Source: Candidatus Tectimicrobiota bacterium
GTDB taxonomy: Bacteria; JACPSX01
DNA: 27,557 nucleotides
Reading direction: 5' to 3'
NCBI GenBank assembly: GCA_016193065.1
Contig: JACPSX010000175.1
Span: 1 to 27,557, forward strand
In this document: in pieces, positions 17,752-24,604 of the stretch
Numbering within the stretch: the first letter of the stretch is position 1
Layout of the letters: each line of letters starts with the position of its first letter
Made by a program: the position numbers and the translations under genes
Notes under the pieces: model-generated
What the model was told of the DNA's origin: nothing
What the model saw: the letters and a program-made list of their open reading frames with translations, nothing else
Databases searched by the model: none

Positions 17752-18228
17752 TCAGCGGATAGAGATGTCCAAAATGGTGAATTCCCGGATACCGGAAGGG
17801 GTTTTCACCTTGACCGCATCATCCAGGGCGTGACCGATCAAGGCCCGGCCCACGGGGGAATTCACGGAGATCTTGCCCTGCTCGATATCGGCCTCGTCGG
17901 CGCCCACGATGCGGTAGCGCACGCGCTCTCCGCTTTCACAGTCTTCCAGGAGGACCGTGGCTCCAAAGACAACGCGATCATTGGGTAAATTGGAGGTGTC
18001 GATCACCTGGGCGCGGCCAAGTTTGTCCTGTAGGAGTCGGATCCGGCCTTCCACGAATGATTGTTGTTCCTTGGCAGCGTGGTATTCGGCGTTCTCGCTC
18101 AAATCACCATGAGCACGGGCTTCGGCAATGGCTTGGATGACCCGAGGCCGCTCCTCCTGCTGCAGGCGCTTCAACTCCTGGCCGAGTTGTTCATAACCTT
18201 CCCTGGTCATTGGAACTCGTTCAACCAT
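17752..18228 (-). CDS. greA: transcription elongation factor GreA
   Basis: Starting at ATG 18228 the product is 158 residues and begins [19 protein letters not shown], matching the usual GreA N-terminus. A TTG nine bases further upstream is too close to the AGGAG motif to serve. GreA inserts into the RNA polymerase secondary channel and stimulates cleavage of backtracked RNA. The coiled-coil tip [16 protein letters not shown] carries the conserved Asp and Glu that hold the metal, followed by [17 protein letters not shown]. The globular C-terminal domain shows [39 protein letters not shown] and VKTPSG. It lies 9 bases from the convergent ubiD-family stop. Confidence 0.97.
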   Translation of the reverse strand: MVERVPMTREGYEQLGQELKRLQQEERPRVIQAIAEARAHGDLSENAEYHAAKEQQSFVEGRIRLLQDKLGRAQVIDTSNLPNDRVVFGATVLLEDCESGERVRYRIVGADEADIEQGKISVNSPVGRALIGHALDDAVKVKTPSGIREFTILDISIR

Positions 18229-18547
18229 CGCGATCAAGGCTCCTGCTCATTCAGATTACGAGGGGATTGAGGCGCCCGAAAGCGCTCCGAGAACTCTGCG
18301 ATCCACCCGGCAGCAAGCGGTGCTGGACGGCAAAACGGTCTTCGCCCCGACTGTGGCTGAAGAGGTTATTGGGCTCCAGTTCAAGTGATCCGGTTGCGGA
18401 ATCCGTCCCTGGATCCCCGGGCCGGGAAATCGATCGACTCGGAAGATTGGACCGCGATGCAATTCGGATCCCTTGGTGGTTCATGGCCAGAGAGAATCAA
18501 CCTTGGCTCCGGTTCACTTACCCACTGCACTGATTTTCCCGGCCCGC
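18229..18547. other. gap upstream of greA
   Basis: About 320 bases between ctpA (ending at 18548) and the greA start, both on the minus strand. Short overlapping open frames are present (up to 77 codons), but none has a recognisable motif or good start. I see no repeat, tRNA or strong promoter here. Confidence 0.4.
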
Positions 18548-19867
18548 TTATCCGGCCTTGGCCGGCTGGACCATATTTTTAAAGATGCTCCAGCTTTTGA
18601 GGAGATCAATGGCCCGGTTTAGCTGGGGATCCTGGACTGGATCATCGGGCTTGCCGTTGTTCGAATCGTCCTTGCCTTCTTCCTTGGCGGGGGGAGATCC
18701 CTCCAGGTGTCCCTTGAGATCCTTTTCCCGCACCACTCGCTCCTCTTGTTTTGCCGCCTGGGTGGGGACAATCTCGGCTACCACGATATCCGGAGTGATC
18801 CCTTTGGCTTGAATCTCTCGGCCTTTGGGGGTGAAGTACTTCGCCGTTGTGAGCCTGAGGGCTGAGCCGTCACTCAGGGGCAGAATCGATTGCACGGAAG
18901 CCTTCCCAAAGGTCCGAACTCCAAGGATCACAGCTCTTCCCTGGTCTTGAAGAGCCCCAGCTACGATTTCCGAGGCACTGGCGCTTCCGGCGTTGACCAG
19001 CACAACCAGGGGCTCCGTGATAGAAACATTCGAGGAGTTGGCGCGGTAGCGTTTGCTGGTGCCGCTTGCTCGCCCCTCTGTGTAAACCACCAGTTCTCCC
19101 TTGGGGAGGAACAGACCGGACACTTTGATGGCCTGGTCCAAAAGGCCTCCGGGGTTGTTCCGGAGATCCAGAATGATCCCCTTGGGCTTGACCTTTTTGA
19201 TCTCGGTGAGGATCTTCTCCATCTCCTCTCCCGAATTGCGGTTGAAAGTCCTGAGACGGATGTAGCCGATGTTGCCGTCGATGACCCGGGAACGCACACT
19301 TTGGATTCGGATCACGTCCCGCGTCATGGTGAAATCCTTAGGTGCCGGGAGCCCTTCCCGGACAATGGTCAGGGTGACGGTGGAACCCTTCGGTCCCCTC
19401 ATCCGCTTTACTGCCTCTTGGAGGTTCATGTCTTTGGTCGATTCCCCGTCGATCCGGATGATCTTATCCCCGGCCTTTAAGCCGACCCGGGAGGCCGGTG
19501 TGCCCTCGATGGGAGCCACGATCGTCAACTGGTCGTCTTTGACGGTGATTTCTATCCCGAGTCCCCCGAAACTCCCCTCGGTTTCCACCTGCATTTCCTT
19601 GTACATCGCCGGTTCCATGAACGCGGAGTGGGGATCCAGCGTCTTGAGCATCCCCTGAATGGCACCGTAGAGGATCTGCTGGGGCTTGAGCTCCTCCACG
19701 TAGTTGGCTTGAATCAAGTACAGGGCGTCGTTGAAAATCCGCAGGTTTTCGTAAGTGGAACTGACGGCCCTGACCTTTTGGCTCGTGAAGGCACCGGCTG
19801 CCAGAATGATCGCTACAAACACAAGGCCCCAGAAAAGCCATTTCTTGCGGCCGCACGCTGAAATCAT
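18548..19867 (-). CDS. ctpA: C-terminal processing peptidase (S41 family)
   Basis: From ATG 19867 (GGAGG 6 bases upstream) the product has 439 residues. The longer open frame lacks such support. An N-terminal hydrophobic segment (about residues 9-27) anchors or exports it to the periplasm. Next come a helical domain with NDALYLIQANYVEELKPQQ, a PDZ domain (about 95-175; FGGLGIEI, PASRVGLKAGDKI) and the serine peptidase core: GYIRLRTF, GIILDLRNNPGGLLD, VNAGSASASEIVAGAL with Ser297 as the likely nucleophile, and TFGKASVQ with Lys322 as general base. The C-terminus is a charged, low-complexity tail (KEEGKDDSNNGKPDD). These proteases trim or degrade periplasmic proteins, including cell-wall hydrolases. 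It is the last gene of the ftsE-ftsX-envC-like cluster, 88 bases after the previous stop. Confidence 0.94.
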   Translation of the reverse strand: MISACGRKKWLFWGLVFVAIILAAGAFTSQKVRAVSSTYENLRIFNDALYLIQANYVEELKPQQILYGAIQGMLKTLDPHSAFMEPAMYKEMQVETEGSFGGLGIEITVKDDQLTIVAPIEGTPASRVGLKAGDKIIRIDGESTKDMNLQEAVKRMRGPKGSTVTLTIVREGLPAPKDFTMTRDVIRIQSVRSRVIDGNIGYIRLRTFNRNSGEEMEKILTEIKKVKPKGIILDLRNNPGGLLDQAIKVSGLFLPKGELVVYTEGRASGTSKRYRANSSNVSITEPLVVLVNAGSASASEIVAGALQDQGRAVILGVRTFGKASVQSILPLSDGSALRLTTAKYFTPKGREIQAKGITPDIVVAEIVPTQAAKQEERVVREKDLKGHLEGSPPAKEEGKDDSNNGKPDDPVQDPQLNRAIDLLKSWSIFKNMVQPAKAG

Positions 19868-19955
19868 ACAAAGCCTCCCGGGGGAAAGCTCATCTCCCCA
19901 CAAACACTTTAAACGCCACTGAGTCATCGCCCGTAAGCACCCCAAGTATACGGTC

Positions 19956-21158
19956 CTAGGGGGCCTTTTTCAACCAATTTAAGGGATCTTCGGGTTTTCC
20001 CTGGCGGCGGATCTCGAAGTAGAGCGTGGGGTCGGACTCGGAATTCCCATGGCCCAGACGGGCGATCGGTTGCCCCCCACTGACCTGATCCCCCACCTTC
20101 ACCAGGATCTGGGCCAGATGGCCGTAAATGGAGTAGAGGCTGTTGCCGTGGTCGATAATCAGGATGTTGCCGTAGCCCTTCAGTTCGTTGGCATAGAGAA
20201 CTTCTCCGCCGGCCACGGTGCGGATGGAACTGCCCGAGGCTGCTGCAATATCGATCCCCTTGTTGAACGTGTAGACGTCGTACTTGGGATGCAGGGTTTT
20301 GCCGAAAAAGGCGGAGACTTCGCCGGAGACGGGCCAGGGCAGGGTGCCCCGGCCGACGGGCTCTGTCTTCCCGCGCTGGCCGTTGCGCGGGCGCAAGGAG
20401 GCTTGTCTTCTTTCCAATTCCTGAATCAGCTTCTGCAGGCGCTGCGCGGTCGATTCCAGCTCCTTCTGGGCCTGCACTTGACCCGCTTTGGTCAGACGAA
20501 TTTTGGCGAGCAGGCGGCTTTTTTCAGCCCGCTCCTCGGCCATCTGCCTCTGGGCCTCTGCGGCCTTTTTCTGGTAAGCCAGGATGGAGGTTTCCAGGCG
20601 GCGCAGGCGGTCTTGAGAGGTTTCCAGAACAGTCCTCTGGGCGGCAAATTTCACCATCCGTTCCCGGTCCCGCTGCAGCACTGCCCTAAGGTACTTGATC
20701 CGGGTGAGAAGGTCCATCCAGTCGCTCCCTGTAAAGGCCGCTTGGGACGTGAAGTCATGCCCCTGTTTGTAGAGAGCGCGGAGCCTGTCCTTGAACTGAG
20801 CCTCCTTTTCTAAGAATTGGGAGCTGAGCTTTTTCAGATCACTCTCTACCTTCCTTTTTTCCGCCTGGTTGCGCTCCAGGTTCAACTTGTAGACCTGCAG
20901 TTCCCGCTTGAACTTGGCGATGCGGCTTTCGATGGCTGCCAGCTTTTCCATCGTGTTCCCCTCGGCGGCCTCGGTTTTGCGGACGGCCTCTTTCTGGCGC
21001 TCGATAGCCTCTTGGATCTGGCGCAGCTTCGTTCTCTGCTCCCGGGCTTTGGCCGCAGAAGAGGTGGCTGCCCAACTTGGAAGCGCTCCCCAGCAGAGAA
21101 CAGTCAGGAGAACAACCAAGGCTGCCATTGGGACGGTGCGACACTCGCTACGCGCCAT
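19956..21158 (-). CDS. EnvC-like coiled-coil protein with degenerate LytM (M23) domain
   Basis: ATG 21158 gives 400 residues and overlaps the end of ftsX by 11 bases; the longer frame needs a TTG start. A signal peptide is clear (hydrophobic core AALVVLLTVLCWGAL, cleavage probably after SWA near residue 30). Residues about 35-275 are charged and heptad-rich, a long coiled coil. The LytM fold (about 285-400) shows LPWPVSGEVSAFFG, GIDIAA, GYGNILIIDHG, YSIYGHL and the closing LYFEIRRQG. The zinc site is damaged: the HxxxD motif reads N299-KGI-D303 and the HxH motif reads T378-L-Y380, although D303 and H347 remain. A peptidase is therefore unlikely, and an EnvC-type activator of N-acetylmuramoyl-L-alanine amidases fits better. 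Position directly after ftsEX supports this, since FtsEX controls EnvC in E. coli. Confidence 0.9.
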   Translation of the reverse strand: MARSECRTVPMAALVVLLTVLCWGALPSWAATSSAAKAREQRTKLRQIQEAIERQKEAVRKTEAAEGNTMEKLAAIESRIAKFKRELQVYKLNLERNQAEKRKVESDLKKLSSQFLEKEAQFKDRLRALYKQGHDFTSQAAFTGSDWMDLLTRIKYLRAVLQRDRERMVKFAAQRTVLETSQDRLRRLETSILAYQKKAAEAQRQMAEERAEKSRLLAKIRLTKAGQVQAQKELESTAQRLQKLIQELERRQASLRPRNGQRGKTEPVGRGTLPWPVSGEVSAFFGKTLHPKYDVYTFNKGIDIAAASGSSIRTVAGGEVLYANELKGYGNILIIDHGNSLYSIYGHLAQILVKVGDQVSGGQPIARLGHGNSESDPTLYFEIRRQGKPEDPLNWLKKAP

Positions 21159-22053
21159 GCTTTCTCGACAGGGGTCTGCAGGCAAAAGAGCTCCCTACAA
21201 CCCCAAGAGCAACGCCGGCCGCCACACCCCCTCCGATGACCTGGCGGGAAAAAAAGACCGGAGGGGGCAACCCCAGGAAAGGAGCGCTTAGATTCAGCCG
21301 GCTCTGGAGCGCCCAGAAGAGGGCTCCCAGCAGGGCCAGGGCCAGGACGGCACAGCACCCCCCTAGAAACGCTCCTTCGCACAGGATCGGCATCCGCATC
21401 ATCGTCCGGGTCGCGCCCGCCCATTGCAGAACCTCGAGTTCCTCCTGGCGCTGGGCCATGGACCTCTGAATGCTGGAGGCGATGATAAAGAGGACGGAAA
21501 AACCAAGCAGGGACCCGATCACGATTCCGGCGACTCTAACAGTGGCCACTACGGCTTCAAAGCGCTCAAGCCACTTCTTCCCGTACTCCACATCTTCGAT
21601 GCCCGCCACGGAGGACAGGGTTCGGGACAAGCGCTCCAGGTCCCGGCCCTGGCGAAATTCCCCTTTCAAAGACACCAGATAAGAGGCTGGCAGCGGGTTC
21701 CCCTCGATCCCTGCCAGCAGATTCCGGTTCCCAGGAAAACTTTGGGTGAACTGCGCATAGGCCTCTTCTTTGGAAACAAAGCGAAACCTTTCCACCTCGG
21801 ACTGGCGGCGCAGGGTATCCTCCAGGCGGGAACGCTGGGTCGGAGTCAGGTCGTCCCGCAAGAAGACAACCACCCGCACCTGCTCTCCAAGATTCTCCAG
21901 AGCCCGTTCGAGATTCGTCAGCAAGAGACCGAAAGCTCCCAGGATGACCATCGACACCGTCACGGCGCTGGTCACGAAAAAGGCCTCCCCCTTGCGCCGC
22001 AGGAAGTTGCCTACGGTCTCGCGAATGACGAAGGTCATGCTGGACCAGTTCAT
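21148..22053 (-). CDS. ftsX: cell division protein FtsX
   Basis: The 301-residue protein is a typical FtsX, the membrane subunit of the FtsEX complex that couples ATP hydrolysis to septal wall cleavage. After a short cytoplasmic start (VIRETVGNFLRRKGEAF), a first membrane helix lies at about 25-46. A large periplasmic domain follows at about 50-170, with VVVFLRDDLTPTQ, FVSKEEAYAQF, NPLPASYLVSL and VEYGKKWLERF. Then come three membrane helices near 178-198, 225-250 and 272-292. The cytoplasmic RQEELEVLQWAGATRTMMRMPILCEG segment contacts the ATPase. The start codon overlaps the ftsE stop by four bases (ATGA), indicating translational coupling. Confidence 0.95.
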   Translation of the reverse strand: MNWSSMTFVIRETVGNFLRRKGEAFFVTSAVTVSMVILGAFGLLLTNLERALENLGEQVRVVVFLRDDLTPTQRSRLEDTLRRQSEVERFRFVSKEEAYAQFTQSFPGNRNLLAGIEGNPLPASYLVSLKGEFRQGRDLERLSRTLSSVAGIEDVEYGKKWLERFEAVVATVRVAGIVIGSLLGFSVLFIIASSIQRSMAQRQEELEVLQWAGATRTMMRMPILCEGAFLGGCCAVLALALLGALFWALQSRLNLSAPFLGLPPPVFFSRQVIGGGVAAGVALGVVGSSFACRPLSRKHGA

Positions 22054-22796
22054 CGCGACTCCACGATCTGCCCCTGGCGCAGGACAATCGCCCGCCTGCC
22101 CGAGCGCTCCGCGAGCTGCCGGGCATGGGTGGCAAACAGGATCGTTGTCCCCCGGCGATTTATTTCTTCAAAGAGCTTGTAAATCTCGGCTGCGAACTTC
22201 TCGTCCAGGTTTCCCGTGGGCTCGTCGGCGATCAGGATCAGAGGAGAATCCACCAGCGCCCGCGCCACGGCGACTTTCTGCCGTTCCCCTTCGGAGAGGC
22301 GCGCGGGATAGGCCTCTTTCTTCTCTTCCAGCCCGGCCCACTGGAGAGTCTCCCAAGTCCTTTTTTTCACGACCTTGTTTGGAATTCCCTGGGCCTGCAG
22401 TGTGATGGCCACATTGTCAAAAACCGTTCTGTGGGAAAGGAATTTGCTCTGCTGAAAGATGATTCCGAGCTGCCGTCGGTAGTGGGACAATTCAGCAGGC
22501 CGCAGGCGGGAGAGGTTGCGGCCATTGACGATGATCTGTCCCCGGGTTGGGGGTTCTGCAGCAATCAGCAGGCGCAGCAAGGTCGTTTTCCCGGCCCCGC
22601 TGGGTCCCGTGAGGAACACGAAATCACCGCGAGTGATGCCCAGAGAAATTTCTTCGAGAGCAGTACAATTGGGGCCGTAGGATTTGCTGACCCCGAACAT
22701 CTGGATGATTTCCGGGGAGTTAAGCTTTTGCCTAAGCAAAGCCCTTTTAACCTCCAGAGTTTGGAAGAAATTATCATTTCTCACCAGTTCCGGCAA
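22050..22796 (-). CDS. ftsE: cell division ATP-binding protein FtsE
   Basis: This is an ABC-type ATPase partner of FtsX. Motifs, in order: VSKSYGPNCTALEEISLGI, Walker A GPSGAGKTTLLRLL, Q-loop IIFQQSKFLSHRTVFDNVA, signature LSEGERQKVAVARAL (Glu replaces the usual second Gly), Walker B LILIADEPTGNLD, and the switch ATHARQ. The C-terminus is IVLRQGQIVES. The full open frame gives 248 residues from a TTG, while FtsE proteins are normally 220-230. The family N-terminus aligns with IIQMFGVSKSYG near residue 30, so the true start is probably nearer 22740-22700 (TTG 22739 has GGAGG 11 bases upstream; ATG 22700 has no good site). It is the first gene of the operon, and the region upstream is repeat-filled. 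Confidence 0.93.
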   Translation of the reverse strand: MPELVRNDNFFQTLEVKRALLRQKLNSPEIIQMFGVSKSYGPNCTALEEISLGITRGDFVFLTGPSGAGKTTLLRLLIAAEPPTRGQIIVNGRNLSRLRPAELSHYRRQLGIIFQQSKFLSHRTVFDNVAITLQAQGIPNKVVKKRTWETLQWAGLEEKKEAYPARLSEGERQKVAVARALVDSPLILIADEPTGNLDEKFAAEIYKLFEEINRRGTTILFATHARQLAERSGRRAIVLRQGQIVESR

Positions 22797-22851
22797 TAGA
22801 AAATCTACCCTTGCCTACCTCCAGTTTTTCATCGAGGGATTGCACACAGGT

Positions 22852-22974
22852 GAGGTCCTCGGGGTGCCCCCTTGGGCTCCCGAAGCGCTTGCGACGCGAA
22901 TTATGTTGGCCGGATTGGGGATTCTCTTCCTCGCAACCGCTTAGGTCGCCTGCGGGGGCTACCCCTCGGACTAG
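22852..22974 (-). repeat. R2 family, copy III (inverted)
   Basis: On the minus strand it reads TAGTCCGAGGGG, CCCCCGCAGGCGACCTAAGC, GGTTGCGAGG, then GTCGCAAGCGCTTCGGGAGC and CCCCGAGGACCTC, the same order as copy II at 11474. Here the GGGAGCC and CCGAGGACC blocks are joined directly by CAAGGGGGCAC, as in copy I, with no palindrome between them. Confidence 0.8.
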
Positions 22975-23112
22975 AGGTGGTCGAGAAGGGGAGACCGGGT
23001 GTGGCCCGCAGGGCGACTTAAAGTTTTGCAGGTGTCGCCGCCGGAAAACTCGACTTCCCTGGCATGCGAAAGAGAGATGACTTCAAATCGCCCTCGCGCG
23101 CAAAAGTTTACC

Positions 23113-23133
23113 GGGTACCCGCAGAGCGGGTGC
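23113..23133 (+). repeat. 21-bp palindromic mini-element, copy E
   Basis: Arm GGGTACCCGC, loop AGA, arm GCGGGTGC, identical in both arms to copies A and B. It is followed by CCAAGGGGCACCCCGG, which resembles the block of R2 copy III, so this copy too appears to sit beside or inside an R2 fragment. Confidence 0.62.
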
Positions 23134-23274
23134 CCAAGGGGCACCCCGGTCTCCTCCTTGCAGCTGCCTAGCCCGCTTGGCCGAGGCTACCCCTCGGAAA
23201 AGGACGACGGAGCAGGCTCCCTCTCTTGCGATTTTGCAGACACAAACCAGGAGTGAACAAAGGAGAATGCTGCC

Positions 23275-23304
23275 TTGACTCGCCTTGCTCCTTGCTCCTA
23301 TAGT
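23275..23304 (+). promoter_or_regulatory. ilvA promoter
   Basis: TTGACT (23275-23280, 5/6) and TATAGT (23299-23304, 5/6) are 18 bases apart, about 65 bases before the ilvA start codon. It is the best sigma-70 match seen in the window. No leader peptide rich in branched-chain residues or attenuator hairpin was found. Confidence 0.6.
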
Positions 23305-23368
23305 GACTGCCGGAACGCGCGGGCTGTGCGGGCACACCTGGCCAAGGGATCAGATTCTCGGAGTCTCC

Positions 23369-24604
23369 ATGCTGAGTTTGCAGGACATCGAAAGGGCAAG
23401 GGCCGTCCTCGCAGATGCAATTGACGTGACTCCACTGGTCTTTTCTCGGTCCCTCAGTGAGATGACGGGCTGTCAGGTCTACTTGAAGATGGAGAACCTG
23501 CAAAAAACGGGATCCTTCAAAGTCCGGGGGGCGTATACGAAAATGTCCGGCCTCTCTGCTGCCGAGCGGAAGGCGGGTGTGTTTGCCGCCTCGGCCGGAA
23601 ATCATGCCCAGGGAGTTGCCTATGCGGCCCGCAAGTTTCGCGTGCGCTCCACGATCGTAATGCCCCAAAGCTCCGCCATTGCCAAACTGCTGGCCACCCA
23701 GAGCTACGGAGCCCGCACTGTTCTCTGGGGTCAATCGTTCGAAGATGCCTTTCGCCGGGCCCGGGAGCTGGCGCGCCAGAAAAAGGGGACTTTTATTCAT
23801 GCCTTTGATGACTACGCGGTCATGGCAGGCCAAGGCACTATCGCTCTCGAAATCCTCGACGTCTTGTCCCAGGTGGATGCGGTCCTGGTTCCCGTCGGGG
23901 GCGGAGGACTGCTGGCGGGGATCAGCACGGCCCTCAAGGAGACCCGGCCCCGCATTCGGGTCCTGGGCGTGGAGGCAGCCGGGGCTGCCTCGCTGGCATT
24001 CTCCCGCCGGGAGGGGCACAGGGTGATCCTGTCCCGAGTCCACACTCTGGCGGACGGCATCGCGCTCAAGAGCGTGGGGCGCCTGACCTACCCGATTTTA
24101 GAGAAGTACGTGGATGATGTGGTGACCGTGCAGGAGGATTCCATTGCCCGGGCCATCACGCTTTTGCTGGAGCGCAAAAAGGTCGTTGTGGAGGGGGCCG
24201 GAGCCGTGCCGCTGGCCGCACTCCTGGAAGGAGTTTCCTCCCTGCGGGGGAAAAGGGTTGTCCTGATCTTGAGCGGCGGCAACATCGATGTGACCCTGCT
24301 GGATCGGATCATCGAAAAAGGGCTGGTCACTTCCGGGCGGTGCATGCGCCTGGAAGTGGAATTGCAGGACATCCCTGGGGCTCTCTCTCGGCTTACTCAG
24401 TTAATTGCCGATGCCCGGGCCAACATTCTGCACGTTTCCCACGACCGCCTCAGCCAGGACGTCCCCATCGGATCCACTAAAGTGGATCTCGCCTTGGAGA
24501 CCCGGGGCGACGACCATATGCAGGAGGTTCTCAAGATTCTAACGCGGAAAGGATACTCGGCGGTCCTTCTGGGCTCTGGGCGGGACGCACGTCGTGGACC
24601 TTGA
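23369..24604 (+). CDS. ilvA: threonine ammonia-lyase (threonine dehydratase), single ACT-like C-terminus
   Basis: From ATG 23369 (GGAG 5 bases upstream) the product has 411 residues. It deaminates threonine to 2-oxobutyrate with pyridoxal phosphate, the entry step to isoleucine or a catabolic step. The PLP lysine is in KTGSFKVRGA (Lys51). Further landmarks are AASAGNHAQGVAY, the glycine-rich PVGGGGLLAGIS phosphate loop, VEGAGAVPLAALLE and LILSGGNIDVTLLDRII. A small regulatory domain follows from about residue 325 (LEVELQDIPGALSRLTQLI, ILHVSHDR), an ACT fold. The size is that of the ~400-residue class, not the 514-residue E. coli biosynthetic enzyme with two ACT-like units. Whether it is isoleucine-inhibited cannot be read from sequence. 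Its last 74 bases overlap the 3' end of convergent recJ. Confidence 0.94.
   Translation: MLSLQDIERARAVLADAIDVTPLVFSRSLSEMTGCQVYLKMENLQKTGSFKVRGAYTKMSGLSAAERKAGVFAASAGNHAQGVAYAARKFRVRSTIVMPQSSAIAKLLATQSYGARTVLWGQSFEDAFRRARELARQKKGTFIHAFDDYAVMAGQGTIALEILDVLSQVDAVLVPVGGGGLLAGISTALKETRPRIRVLGVEAAGAASLAFSRREGHRVILSRVHTLADGIALKSVGRLTYPILEKYVDDVVTVQEDSIARAITLLLERKKVVVEGAGAVPLAALLEGVSSLRGKRVVLILSGGNIDVTLLDRIIEKGLVTSGRCMRLEVELQDIPGALSRLTQLIADARANILHVSHDRLSQDVPIGSTKVDLALETRGDDHMQEVLKILTRKGYSAVLLGSGRDARRGP

Larger units (their letters stand above)
22797..23274. other. repeat-filled gap between ftsE and ilvA
   Basis: The gap between the divergent genes ftsE and ilvA (about 570 bases in all) holds R2 copy III and palindromic element E. 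It also holds a pair of inverted arms, AGGGCGACTTAAAGT (23010-23024) against ACTTCAAATCGCCCT (23080-23094; 13 of 15 paired), and an R2-like fragment GGCTACCCCTCGGA near 23186. The ilvA promoter is at its right end. Open frames here are repeat translations. Confidence 0.55.

Noticed and set aside
18251-18484. 77-codon minus-strand frame upstream of greA
   Set aside because: No motif, no convincing ribosome-binding site, and overlapping frames of similar length occur in the same stretch.
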